Shown here piece after piece: positions 20,530 through 28,519 of a stretch of DNA of 30,237 nucleotides (position 1 is the first letter of the stretch; each line of letters opens with the position of its first letter). Location: IMG/VR virus record IMGVR_UViG_3300000117_000148, positions 1-30,237 of that record, one strand, 5' to 3'. A program made the position numbers and the translations under genes. The stretch is from a virus. A model generated the notes under the pieces. The model ran no database searches and had not been told where the DNA came from. It saw only the letters and a list, made by a program, of their open reading frames with translations.

Positions 20530-20613
20530 AAAACACAATGAATACAACGTCTTGTAACATTGGCATTTCGAATATGTCAAGAATATTTTCGGAAGACTTT
20601 TGCGATCTTCCAT

Positions 20614-20991
20614 TTAGCCCTTCGATTCTGGAAGATTATACGCGGCCAGCACTTCGTTACCTGTCGTAATCATATTGTGCAGCGTGAATTTCTTTTTGTT
20701 AATGTTGATCCTGCTTTTGTCGCCAACAAAATTCGAAGGCTTTAGCAGCATCAGGTCATCCCCAAGCGCCACAAAGGCGTACACATCTGCGCCGCGCCGC
20801 GTGCCTGTGTAATACTCGTATCGGTTTCTGCCGCGCAAGTTCGCCGACTTGACTTGCACCCGGATGACCGTGCCGTTGTCGTTCCGACACCAAAGGTCAT
20901 CTTCAGTGGTTCTCACATGGTGAACCTCAAGGCCAAAATGCTTTTCCAAAAGAAACGCACAGAGGAACTCCCCTGCGCGGCCAGCGTCCAT
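20614..20991 (-). CDS. Small PD-(D/E)XK endonuclease
   Basis: A 125-residue nuclease-fold protein like the group I intron-associated PD-(D/E)XK endonucleases. GRAGEFLCAFLLEKHFG supplies E8, EDDLWCR supplies D32, and VIRVQVKSA supplies Q46 and K48; a Q in place of D/E in the final pair is normal for this subgroup. It is the last gene of the late operon, next to attP and after the endolysin block. A homing, repair or host-DNA role is possible. It shares one base with the upstream gene (TAATG). Confidence 0.7.
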   Translation of the reverse strand: MDAGRAGEFLCAFLLEKHFGLEVHHVRTTEDDLWCRNDNGTVIRVQVKSANLRGRNRYEYYTGTRRGADVYAFVALGDDLMLLKPSNFVGDKSRININKKKFTLHNMITTGNEVLAAYNLPESKG

Positions 20992-21191
20992 CAGTTTATC
21001 TCGTGCAGCCTAACCTCGCCGACCAATGCGCTCGTACACTCAATGCTCCACTCGTAGGCCATCACAAAGTCTCGCATTTCTTCTTGGGTTGCCCAGCGGT
21101 CAACAGGGATACCACGATGCGCTCTGTTTACAATCTTGTCGGCGACTGCAAGCACATCGGCTAGCTGTTCTTCTGTGTAAATTCTACGCAT
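20991..21191 (-). CDS. 66-residue hypothetical protein
   Basis: Helical soluble protein (EEQLADVLAVADKIVNRAHRGIP, then EEMRDFVMAYEWSIECTSALVG) between the endolysin and the small nuclease. No family recognised. Its stop shares one base with the nuclease start, and it begins 5 bases after the endolysin stop, so it belongs to the same transcript. Confidence 0.5.
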   Translation of the reverse strand: MRRIYTEEQLADVLAVADKIVNRAHRGIPVDRWATQEEMRDFVMAYEWSIECTSALVGEVRLHEIN

Positions 21192-21195
21192 AGCA

Positions 21196-21693
21196 CTACT
21201 TCAGCAACTCAAAATGTGGGGCGTCTATGAAGCGGGGGCGCTTCTGCGATTTGCGCAAGTTAATATAGTTGTCCATCGCTTCCTCGGCAGAGCTATCCCA
21301 ATCGGTAAGCGTCACGTTCCAAGCTGCGCCCCAGCGTATCGGGTGGCCTGTCTTTTTGCTGGCCTCTTTCATGGCGTCTGCAATGGCGAAGTAAAGCTGA
21401 AGCTCCCAGCGATCCCCGTTGCCGGGCAGATACGCCATAAGGTCAACAGCTAAGCCGTCTAGGTGCTTGGACTTCCTGGTCTGGCTTGCACCGCGTGCGA
21501 CAAGTTCTTCTTGCTCTTTCTTCGTGCGCAGCCCACAGATGACACTAAAGTCCTGCTTGGTAACCTTGATGGCTTCCTTCACGATTTCGACCATGCGCTT
21601 GTCAACGCCCTTGAGCTTGGCATTGCTGCCTTTGCCTAATTTGTACACTTTCTTTTCCTTCTTGAACGATACTTTATTAACTGCGAACGCCAT
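21196..21693 (-). CDS. Endolysin, M15 peptidase
   Basis: A 165-residue peptidoglycan peptidase of the VanY/L-alanyl-D-glutamate type, as in phage T5. ICGLRTKKEQEEL holds R56, SKHLDGLAVDLM holds zinc ligands H77 and D84, and FIDAPHFEL holds D157 and the third ligand H160. It cuts peptide crosslinks to release virions. There is no signal peptide, so a holin is needed. AAAGGAAAG precedes ATG 21693; the start overlaps the spanin-like gene end by 17 bases. Confidence 0.88.
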   Translation of the reverse strand: MAFAVNKVSFKKEKKVYKLGKGSNAKLKGVDKRMVEIVKEAIKVTKQDFSVICGLRTKKEQEELVARGASQTRKSKHLDGLAVDLMAYLPGNGDRWELQLYFAIADAMKEASKKTGHPIRWGAAWNVTLTDWDSSAEEAMDNYINLRKSQKRPRFIDAPHFELLK

Positions 21694-22048
21694 TTTTCTT
21701 TCCTTTGCCGATCAGCGTCATAAACATTTCACCGCACCAAATTCCGATTGCTGTAGGGGTCGGCAGAAGCCAGCCAAGGATCAGCAAGAGCATTACCCAG
21801 ATGGGGATGTTCTGATTGCTGATGTTCACCTTCTCGACTGACTCAGCCTCGACCTCTTTGATGATTTCCGTTTGGATAATGTCGCGCCCAGCGCTGGTTT
21901 CGTTTTGCTGACCAACTGCTTGCTGCGTGGCTTCTTTGGCGACCTGCGTGCCAATGGGCGTGACGTTGACGCCAGAGCCGCCGCCAGAAAGTAAGTTGAG
22001 GGGTGTGCAGCCAGCGAGAACCAAGCACAACAGCGCTATACGGATCAC
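21677..22048 (-). CDS. Candidate one-protein spanin (lipoprotein plus C-terminal membrane segment)
   Basis: A 123-residue protein. The N-terminus is a lipoprotein signal (IRIALLCLVLAGC, lipobox with acylated C14), followed by a periplasmic stretch (about 15-80, with a short helix EIIKEVEAESVEKV) and one hydrophobic segment (IPIWVMLLLILGWLLP, about 81-96), then a basic end. An outer-membrane anchor at one end and an inner-membrane segment at the other is the layout of one-protein spanins such as T1 gp11, which fuse the two membranes during lysis. Its place between holin and endolysin fits well. Confidence 0.6.
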   Translation of the reverse strand: MIRIALLCLVLAGCTPLNLLSGGGSGVNVTPIGTQVAKEATQQAVGQQNETSAGRDIIQTEIIKEVEAESVEKVNISNQNIPIWVMLLLILGWLLPTPTAIGIWCGEMFMTLIGKGKKNGVRS

Positions 22049-22239
22049 TTGGCCTCTTTGTTCATCCAGATCGCAAACGATGCGGAGAGCATCGCCGTAA
22101 CGATGCTAACGAAACCTGATTGCTGAATACTTGGGTCGGGCAGGGTCATAAACCACAGGCAAACCTTCCAAGTGAGAAAAATTTGACATAAGAAAGCCAA
22201 GCGCGGGAGTACGCGCCATTCGTCTAAAACAGTTGCCAT
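22045..22239 (-). CDS. Holin-like membrane protein
   Basis: A 64-residue protein opening VLDEWRVLPRLAFLCQIFLTWKVCLWFMTLPDP, with two hydrophobic segments (about 12-31 and 42-58) joined by LPDPSIQQSGF. Proteins with the DEWR start and the W-FM-LPDP--QQ-AFVS motif are common next to lysis genes in proteobacterial podoviruses and act as putative class II holins. It would make the membrane holes that let the endolysin out. Four-base overlap with the spanin-like gene. Confidence 0.65.
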   Translation of the reverse strand: MATVLDEWRVLPRLAFLCQIFLTWKVCLWFMTLPDPSIQQSGFVSIVTAMLSASFAIWMNKEAK

Positions 22240-22688
22240 TAGATTTTACCTTGTTGAGCCAAAAGTATGATTGCGGCAAAGCCCAAGGTCATCGCTAGGA
22301 TCGCCGTGATGCTGCCGTATATGATGAGGTTTTCGAGTTTCTTCTGCCGTGCTTTGGCCGCTTTCTCAGCCGCCGCTTTGCGCTGCTTGCGTGTCTCGGC
22401 ACGCATCTTGAGAAGCTCCTGCCAAGCTGAATAGCCGCGTGCATGTATGACAACGGCGCGAAGCTCGTTCTCCATATCCTCGGCTTTCTTCTTGGCGACA
22501 AAGCTGTCTAGGGCTTCCTCATTCGCCGAAAAGCTAGAGTTTTTCTTTTTGTTGTGGGCGTTCTTGCATTGGTCAATGCTGTCGAAAAGAGAGCCAATCT
22601 CTTTGCCAAGGCTAGCAATCTCTTTCCCTGCCGACACACCAGCCTTGATAGCTGAAAACGCAGCCATCCCTGCTGTAATCGGATCCAT
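22239..22688 (-). CDS. Coiled-coil protein with C-terminal membrane anchor
   Basis: A 149-residue protein. It begins MDPITAGMAAFSAIKAGVSAGKEIASLGKEIG, has a charged coiled coil (about 55-118, with KKKAEDMENELRAVVI and TRKQRKAAAEKAAKARQKK) and ends with one membrane segment (LIIYGSITAILAMTLGFAAIILLA, about 121-144). Genes with this MDP-TA opening are common in T7-like and other marine podoviruses near lysis or internal virion genes. The role is not known to me; a membrane-bound lysis accessory or spanin-like part is possible. Confidence 0.55.
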   Translation of the reverse strand: MDPITAGMAAFSAIKAGVSAGKEIASLGKEIGSLFDSIDQCKNAHNKKKNSSFSANEEALDSFVAKKKAEDMENELRAVVIHARGYSAWQELLKMRAETRKQRKAAAEKAAKARQKKLENLIIYGSITAILAMTLGFAAIILLAQQGKI

Positions 22689-22693
22689 GTGGC

Positions 22694-22927
22694 TTACCTC
22701 TCAAGCATCCTGTCAAGCTTGGCGTCAAGCGCGTCCAACCTTAAAATTAGGCGGTCTGTGTCAGTGTTGGCCTCGGTTTTGGTAAGGTATTCCTTAGCCA
22801 TTTCTTCGCGTGTCTTGTTGAGGAGAATGTTAATACGATGAACTTCCATGTGAGCATTTCGCAGCACATAGCCGATCAAAGCCACACCAGCGGTTAAGCC
22901 AGTTGACCAAAGCATGTCAGGGGTCAT
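22694..22927 (-). CDS. Small membrane protein with coiled coil
   Basis: A 77-residue protein with an N-terminal membrane segment (about 5-22, MLWSTGLTAGVALIGYVLRN) followed by a long coiled coil (INILLNKTREEMAKEYL, then DTDRLILRLDALDAKLDRMLE). Layout like Rz-type or holin-accessory proteins in phage lysis blocks. It lies between the tail-collar gene and the other lysis genes. Function inferred from position and topology only. Confidence 0.5.
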   Translation of the reverse strand: MTPDMLWSTGLTAGVALIGYVLRNAHMEVHRINILLNKTREEMAKEYLTKTEANTDTDRLILRLDALDAKLDRMLER

Positions 22928-22931
22928 GCTT

Positions 22932-23696
22932 TTACGTCTTCATTATGTAAGCCAGAGCCATGTAGGCGGGGCGATTGTCTACCGCAGTGCCAGAGCCAGT
23001 TGCGCCTGTTGTTCCAGAAACCGTATGCGCGTGTGCGCCAGCGCTAGCTATAGATATGCCTGTTGTCGCGCTATTGGTTGTCGCGTTTGAGCCAGTGCCG
23101 TCCCAACCGTCACCGCCGCCACCACTGTCGCCTTGGTTAATGGTGTGACTATGGCCGGGGTCTGTGACGCTGTGCGTATGCGCTCCCGCTGAACTTGTGG
23201 TTGCGCTGAAGCTGTGCGTGTGGCTTGGCAGGTTAGCACTTGCGATGGTCAGGCTGTTTGTGCCGCCTGTGCTTAGCTCATTGCTAGCGCCAGCGCCCAT
23301 GATGAACTTGTCTGTCAGGTTTGGCGTACTGTTTGAGCCATCGCAAAGAACCCAGCCAGTAGGGATCGCTGATGTCTGACCCGACCACATGACGATCACA
23401 CCCGCTGGCACAAGCGATGTCTGGCCGTCTAGCAGGTTTAGCTCAGCCGCCGAAGCTGTAACCGCTGTGCCGCCTAGCGTTAGGTTTGTCACCGATGCGT
23501 TTGTAATGGTTGCGCCTGTCATAACCGGGCTGGTCATGGGGTCTGTGCCGACTTCCATCTTCTTCAGCATAGCGGCCATTTCGCGTAACGAATTGTTGAT
23601 CCCGCTGGGTGCGCAATTCTCGGCGATGTCGATTGAGTTGATGTCTGTGTTGCTGGCGGCGGTCGCGCTGAACTCGCTTATCTTTGTGCGTGGCAT
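22932..23696 (-). CDS. Tail-collar domain protein with HxH tip motifs
   Basis: A 254-residue tail protein. Residues about 92-135 (SLVPAGVIVMWSGQTSAIP, then GWVLCDGSN, then PNLTDKFIMGAG) are a phage tail-collar domain. The C-terminal part has four HxH motifs (HTHS at about 160 and 172, HSHT at about 180, HAHT at about 223) in Gly/Ser/Thr-rich strands; in T4 gp37 such motifs bind iron at the fibre tip. A host-recognition or fibre-tip role is likely. It is the last virion gene before the lysis block and shares one base with the ejection-protein stop (TAATG). Confidence 0.75.
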   Translation of the reverse strand: MPRTKISEFSATAASNTDINSIDIAENCAPSGINNSLREMAAMLKKMEVGTDPMTSPVMTGATITNASVTNLTLGGTAVTASAAELNLLDGQTSLVPAGVIVMWSGQTSAIPTGWVLCDGSNSTPNLTDKFIMGAGASNELSTGGTNSLTIASANLPSHTHSFSATTSSAGAHTHSVTDPGHSHTINQGDSGGGGDGWDGTGSNATTNSATTGISIASAGAHAHTVSGTTGATGSGTAVDNRPAYMALAYIMKT

Positions 23697-25522
23697 TATT
23701 CAGTTTCCTTTTCTTTGGCTATATCCGCGCCAGCTAGCCGCAGTAGGGTTGCCGCTTCAGAGCTTAAAGCAGTGCCGTCCTGTGCAAGACGCTGTAATTT
23801 CGTTAGATCGCTTTTTGCCGCTGCGTTCACGGCTTTTAGGAAAGTCTCATTGGTGAGCGCTCTAGCCGACAGATAAACACCGCCCGATGCGATACCTGTT
23901 GTGATGGCGTCAGCGATAGTGCCAGCAGTAAGCGTAGCTGTTGTGATAATCGTGCCAGTGTTGGAAAAGTTTCGCTCACCGCCAGCGCCTTTAAAGCGAG
24001 CAACCGTTGTGGCTAGATCATCCAACTCACGCCGTACAGATTGCGGCACGTTACCGCTTGTCAGAACAGTCTTCGCCGGGTTGCTCATTTTGTTCCAGTT
24101 GGTCAGAAAGCTCGACGCTGAAAACGCTGTTGTGCCTTCCGCGCCAGCACGACCTGCTGATGTGTCACCCAGCTTTTTAAGGATGGTAGAGGAAACCGTA
24201 GACCATTCTTCTTTCGGCAAACTTTTCTTTAGCTGCGTTAGCGCCTTCACGCTACCTCTTGGGCTATTGTCCAGCGTCATGCCAACAATCTTGTTGTACG
24301 CGATCTCTGGCGACTTCGCATTTGCTACGTCCTTGATGACGTTATCAATACGCGCTTGCCCAGCACGGTAGAACTTGTTTGCCCTTTCAAACGCTTTCAC
24401 CGCGTCTGGCCCAGCCGCTTCTGCGGCAAGTCGCATGTCATCGGTGAGGGACGAATAAAGCCTCTTTAGCTCAGCTTCGGGCAAATCTGACATTGGCCCA
24501 TTCATTTTACCGATGCTTCTGCCTATATTCGACCGCAAATCCTTTAGCAGTTCATACGGCACAGTATTTAAGATTTGGAATGGCTTACCCTTTTCGTTTA
24601 ATAACTGAGTTTCCTTTTGCAGACTGTTCATCAAAGATTGGAACTTTGGTCTGTTAAGAAAGCTAGATATTTCCGGGTATTGGCTAGCATACTTAGTAAG
24701 CTCTTTTACTGTATTTAGGGCGTTTGGCGCTTGGACGTTTGTTTTAAACCCAATCTTATCGTCAACGGCGTTAAACAGCTTAGTGGACTTGTTCTGAAAG
24801 TTGCTGACAAAAGCATCAGCCCCGCGCTGCGCGGCCTCACCAGCCGCCACATTCGTCGTAGCATCGCCGACTTTAGCAGTAGACCTATCTAATACGTCAC
24901 TCATTTGGTCAGATGTGCGGTCTGCGGCTTGGGCAACGCGGCCAGTCGTAAACGGCACTTTCTCAAGCCCTGCCTCTAGCAAAGCACTGCCGCGACCTTG
25001 CATACCAAGGGTAGGCGTGACGCCGATCCGCGAAGCAGCTTGTGCCGCCGCTTGCTTGTCAGGCAATGCGCCAAGGCGTAGCTGACGGCTAAGTGCAGAC
25101 GGCACACCAGTAAGCTCTGGCACAGCTACCTCGCCAAGCATGAACACATCTCTAGCGGCTTTTCGCTCTTGCGTGCGATCCCCGCCAAGAATGTCGCCAA
25201 GAAGGCCAGCAGTGCCGCCATACGCTGCACCTAAAGCGTTCAATGGTAGCATTGCCGCGTCCATCGCACGCTGCCTCAGTGGGGCGTCAAAATCGCTACG
25301 GGCAAGAATGTCGCCTATATTTTTGCGGAAAGGTGCGGAAAACTCTGCCGCCGTATCACCAAACCTGTTTGGCGCTTTAGGGCTGTCCGTGGTGTCTTCG
25401 TCGGGGCTGGGAAGCATGTTTACCCTTGCGAAAGCGGCGTTTCTCGCTTTGCGCTCTAAGGCCATTTGGTTGGCTGCGGCTCTTGCTCGTTGCTCCAAGG
25501 TCAGTTTTTCAGTCACTTGCAA
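23696..25522 (-). CDS. Large internal virion (ejection) protein
   Basis: A 608-residue, helical, Ala-rich protein. It opens with a charged helix (LTLEQRARAAANQMALERKARNA), has a glycine-rich hydrophobic stretch (LPLNALGAAYGGTAGLLGDILGG, about 92-114), and a second hydrophobic region near the end (TIITTATLTAGTIADAITTGIASGGVYLS). Large proteins of this shape between tail and collar genes in podoviruses are packed in the head and injected to form a channel. No enzymatic domain is seen. It overlaps the upstream gene by 14 bases. Confidence 0.55.
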   Translation of the reverse strand: MQVTEKLTLEQRARAAANQMALERKARNAAFARVNMLPSPDEDTTDSPKAPNRFGDTAAEFSAPFRKNIGDILARSDFDAPLRQRAMDAAMLPLNALGAAYGGTAGLLGDILGGDRTQERKAARDVFMLGEVAVPELTGVPSALSRQLRLGALPDKQAAAQAASRIGVTPTLGMQGRGSALLEAGLEKVPFTTGRVAQAADRTSDQMSDVLDRSTAKVGDATTNVAAGEAAQRGADAFVSNFQNKSTKLFNAVDDKIGFKTNVQAPNALNTVKELTKYASQYPEISSFLNRPKFQSLMNSLQKETQLLNEKGKPFQILNTVPYELLKDLRSNIGRSIGKMNGPMSDLPEAELKRLYSSLTDDMRLAAEAAGPDAVKAFERANKFYRAGQARIDNVIKDVANAKSPEIAYNKIVGMTLDNSPRGSVKALTQLKKSLPKEEWSTVSSTILKKLGDTSAGRAGAEGTTAFSASSFLTNWNKMSNPAKTVLTSGNVPQSVRRELDDLATTVARFKGAGGERNFSNTGTIITTATLTAGTIADAITTGIASGGVYLSARALTNETFLKAVNAAAKSDLTKLQRLAQDGTALSSEAATLLRLAGADIAKEKETE

Positions 25523-26936
25523 TCATCCTTCTGCTAGCCATTTCATTAGCTATAGCTCCTGCTTCCTTTGACCCCGGCGGTGAATTTAGCAACGCATCAG
25601 CCAGCGCGTCATTAGATAAACTGCTGTAGTCCGTAGCACTATCGTCTGAACCGCCACTATCTTGAGATATGCCGTCCTGTTTATCTAAGCGCCCGATTAG
25701 CTCTCGCAGTGTGCCAGTGTTAATTTCCTCGCCGATCACTTCAGTAGTCAGGCCAGTTAAAGTGCCGTTTTCTTCAAAATACCTAACCTTTTGCTCTTTC
25801 TGCATCGCTGCGGCTTTCATCATCTCAAGCACTGCTTTCACGCGGCGTAGATTTTGCTTTTCGTCCAATAACGGGTTGTAAGCTCTGGCCAGTAAGTTCT
25901 CGCCTTCTTTCTGCGCAAATTGACCGCCAAGGATTTCTTTAAGGTTTCGGGCTATGACTTCTTGTACCGCTTCCCTAGCGTCTATGGCGTCAGGGTTTGT
26001 ATAGGCGAGTATAAAGTCAGGCATAATGCCCACATCATAGCCAGTTAGGTTCTTGCCCGACTCTAGCGCTGTAACGACTTCCTCTAGTTGCTCAGTCAAC
26101 TTGAAAGCGTCTGCTCGACCCGTTGTCGCCCATGTATTCGCAATATCTGCAAAGCCTTGGTCTTGTTTCTTTTGGCCAGCAGTCTGTTCACCCGCGTCCT
26201 TAAGTTGCAGGAAGTCAGTAAACGTACCTGTGTAACCACCAGCCACAGCGGTTTCATAGTTTTTCTGATCTGCTGTTTTGCTTTGGTTTTTCAGCGCGAG
26301 AAAGTCATTATATGTGCCATCGGGGTTGTCTGCCTTAAATAGCGCAAACTCTTGAGTTAGGGCAGAAGCAGATGTAGCTCCCGCGTTTACCGCTGCTTCG
26401 TTTTTAATAAAATCGTCATAAGTGCCGTCTGGATTGCTCTGTTTCCAAAGGTTAAACTTCTCCATAAATGTTGACGGCGCTCTGTTTTTCAAAGCCAACT
26501 CTGCCGCAGCCCTTGCCCTCGCCTCTGCGCGGTCTTCTGCCCCCCTTGCCGCCGCCAGCCGCCGCCCTTCAGCCCTAATCTGCGCACTTTCCTGCATGTA
26601 AGCCGACATAGCTTGTGCAACTGGCAAAGCACCGCTTTCAATCGCGCCAAGGTATTTCGCCGCCAGCTTATCGCCGCCCTCTGCCTTTTTGCGAAGCGCC
26701 TCGACTGTCCTGTTGCGCGTGCGGTTTTGCTTCCGCTGAGCGATCTGCGCTTGCATGCGCTGCGGCAGGCTTGCGTCAGGGTTAAGCCGCATGGAGTTAA
26801 GCCCCATCGCCAAGTTGGCGGCTGTGTTCTTGAAGCTATCCCGATTGTAGAAGCGCTGCCCTGTTTCGCCCTCTGCGCCTTGCTGCATCTTCTGCAAGCC
26901 AAACAGGTTAAGCAGTGGTGTGTTCTGTGTAGTCAT
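25509..26936 (-). CDS. Internal virion protein with GTY-DF repeats
   Basis: A 475-residue protein with a long Ala/Arg-rich helix (about 60-150) followed by three spaced copies of a short motif: GTYDDFIKNEA, GTYNDFLALKNQ and GTFTDFLQLKDAG (about 170-255). Similar repeats occur in ejection proteins of podoviruses. The end is acidic and Ser/Asp-rich. Its neighbours are two other putative ejection proteins, so it probably enters the cell with the DNA. Confidence 0.55.
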   Translation of the reverse strand: MTTQNTPLLNLFGLQKMQQGAEGETGQRFYNRDSFKNTAANLAMGLNSMRLNPDASLPQRMQAQIAQRKQNRTRNRTVEALRKKAEGGDKLAAKYLGAIESGALPVAQAMSAYMQESAQIRAEGRRLAAARGAEDRAEARARAAAELALKNRAPSTFMEKFNLWKQSNPDGTYDDFIKNEAAVNAGATSASALTQEFALFKADNPDGTYNDFLALKNQSKTADQKNYETAVAGGYTGTFTDFLQLKDAGEQTAGQKKQDQGFADIANTWATTGRADAFKLTEQLEEVVTALESGKNLTGYDVGIMPDFILAYTNPDAIDAREAVQEVIARNLKEILGGQFAQKEGENLLARAYNPLLDEKQNLRRVKAVLEMMKAAAMQKEQKVRYFEENGTLTGLTTEVIGEEINTGTLRELIGRLDKQDGISQDSGGSDDSATDYSSLSNDALADALLNSPPGSKEAGAIANEMASRRMIASD

Positions 26937-26947
26937 TTGCTTTTCTC

Positions 26948-27793
26948 CTAGCCGAAGTCTGTGCCGCTTGCCGCTGATGCCGCTAGCGCCAGATAATCAT
27001 ACAAGCCCGGCTTTTTGGTTTCGACATCGGTTGAGCTTGTTGGCGCGAGACTGCCCAGCCCAGCCGCCGAAAGCAGTGCGTTTAGCTGCGTCATGTCAGC
27101 CGCGTTTTGCTCAGCCACCAAGGCTTGATCGCCCTCAAGCATGGCTTGATTTGTAGCCTGTTCCAGACCACCAGCGCCTATCACGTTCTGCGCCAAGCCT
27201 TGCTCACCTTGCAGCAAGTTCATCAGAGAGTTAGCGCCAGTGTTGACCAACCCTGCGTTGCTTGCGTCTGCGCCTAGCAAGGCATTGGCCACCGAAAGCT
27301 CACGATCTGCGTCACGCTGCATTACTGGCGCTAGTATGCCGCCCAGCGCATCGGTCACACCTCGGCTTAAGCCAGAGCCAAACGCATCGTTATCGCCAAA
27401 GCGACCACTAAGGTTAAACTGGCTGGCTATGTTGTTGGTCGCATCTGTTGCCGCCGTGGTCAGCGCTTGGCGTAACTGCGGAGCAACTCTCGGGTTAAAC
27501 GCAGACAAAGGCTCTGTGTTGATGGCTGAACCGCTAAGCAAATCATTTATGCCGCTTCGCGCTGGGCTAAACGGGTTGCTGTCTAGCAAGCTGCTTAATG
27601 CGGCTATGCCTTGGTTTTGCGGCGCGGATAAGCCAGCAACGCGATCACCTGTGTAAACCTCTGGGTCAATGCCAGCGGCAAGCCCCATAGTTTGCGTAAT
27701 CGGGTTGTATTGCCCAAAGCCACCCTCAAGGTCTGCCATGACGTTTGGAGGTAAAGTCTGTGTTGACGTTGTTGTGTTTTTACCTTGGCCCAT
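26948..27793 (-). CDS. Internal virion protein, small ejection type
   Basis: Start set at ATG 27793 (281 residues), one base after the TAA of the upstream gene and with GGAG well placed inside that gene's end. It begins MGQGKNTTTSTQTLPPNV and is rich in Ala, Asn, Leu and Ser, with long amphipathic helices (LRQALTTAATDATNNIASQF, then MLEGDQALVAEQNAADMTQLNALLSAAG). The opening KxxT-T--T-P--- is common in small ejection proteins of marine podoviruses. Role as injected protein is inferred from position and make-up. Confidence 0.5.
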   Translation of the reverse strand: MGQGKNTTTSTQTLPPNVMADLEGGFGQYNPITQTMGLAAGIDPEVYTGDRVAGLSAPQNQGIAALSSLLDSNPFSPARSGINDLLSGSAINTEPLSAFNPRVAPQLRQALTTAATDATNNIASQFNLSGRFGDNDAFGSGLSRGVTDALGGILAPVMQRDADRELSVANALLGADASNAGLVNTGANSLMNLLQGEQGLAQNVIGAGGLEQATNQAMLEGDQALVAEQNAADMTQLNALLSAAGLGSLAPTSSTDVETKKPGLYDYLALAASAASGTDFG

Positions 27794-27794
27794 C

Positions 27795-28211
27795 TTAAAG
27801 CTCCATCTTGTAGGCCACATAAGCCTGTTTCGCGCCGTAGTTTCTCGCCCAACGTTCCCAAGCTCGGCGACCATAACCTTCGATCCATCTACATTCGTTC
27901 AAAGCGGCTTGCTTGCGAACCTCGCTCACAGCCAAACCAGCCCATTCTTTCATCCGCTTGCCGCCGACAAAATCGACCACCATAGCTTTCGCTTGCGGAT
28001 ACTCAGCAACCCTTGTCGTAAAGGCCGCTACAATCTGTTTTTCATTTTCGTCTACCGCCAGCCAAATAAGGTAGTCGCCAGAGGCAACACCTTCGTACAC
28101 GTCATCCATCGTGATGACTTCAGGGCTAAGCCGCACAGCCTTATCTAAATGCGGGACTATATGCTCCCACATCAGCACCGCCCTCTGCGGCGACACTGCT
28201 TGTATAATCAT
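27795..28211 (-). CDS. GNAT-like internal protein (T7 gp13 type)
   Basis: A 138-residue protein with an acetyltransferase-like fold pattern: VYEGVASGDYLIWLAVDENEKQIVAAFTTRVAEYP, then AMVVDFVGGKRMKEW, then helices and a final beta strand YVAYKMEL. T7 internal protein gp13 and its relatives share this GNAT-like layout. The acetyl-CoA loop (Q/R-x-x-G-x-G/A) is not clear, so catalysis is uncertain. It probably takes part in morphogenesis or is packed in the virion. Overlaps the upstream gene by four bases. Confidence 0.55.
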   Translation of the reverse strand: MIIQAVSPQRAVLMWEHIVPHLDKAVRLSPEVITMDDVYEGVASGDYLIWLAVDENEKQIVAAFTTRVAEYPQAKAMVVDFVGGKRMKEWAGLAVSEVRKQAALNECRWIEGYGRRAWERWARNYGAKQAYVAYKMEL

Positions 28212-28519
28212 CCAATCACAGCGTACACAAATGTGCGGTCTGTCGTGCCAGCCGAAGCATGCGTAAGCGTAAAGCTGTTTTTGCTTCTCGCCGAAACATG
28301 TACCGTTTCAGCCGCCGCGTTAGCCGTGGTCGGCATAAGTAAAATGCAGCTATCAGCGCCTACCTTATAGTCAGTGACCGTGCTTGTCGTAGAGCTTGCG
28401 GTTAGCGTCACGCTGCCCAAGTTGTTCTGCTTGCCGTCCATCACAAGATTGACCACTTGAGCAACTTGCCGTGGATTGCCGCCGTTTGTCGGCAGCTTGC
28501 CAAATGTGTTTTGCGTCAT
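28208..28519 (-). CDS. Small structural protein (GKLPTNGGNPRQ type)
   Basis: A 103-residue protein opening MTQNTFGKLPTNGGNPRQVAQVVNLVMDGKQNN, then a beta-rich body with TLTASSTTSTVTD and FTLTHASAGTTDRTFVYAVIG. This GKLPTNGGNPR-VA opening is a recurring pattern in phage virion genes of unknown role. It could be a tail or decoration part. Four-base overlaps with both neighbours. Confidence 0.55.
   Translation of the reverse strand: MTQNTFGKLPTNGGNPRQVAQVVNLVMDGKQNNLGSVTLTASSTTSTVTDYKVGADSCILLMPTTANAAAETVHVSARSKNSFTLTHASAGTTDRTFVYAVIG

Larger units (their letters stand above)
20287..20613. other. Attachment region without genes
   Basis: About 330 bases between the XRE regulator and the last late gene. 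It holds the integration promoter, attP, AT-rich flanks that probably carry integrase arm sites, and a weak inverted repeat GGAAGA/TCTTCC (20591-20596 with 20606-20611) at the end of the late operon without a T tract. No protein gene is supported here. Confidence 0.6.
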
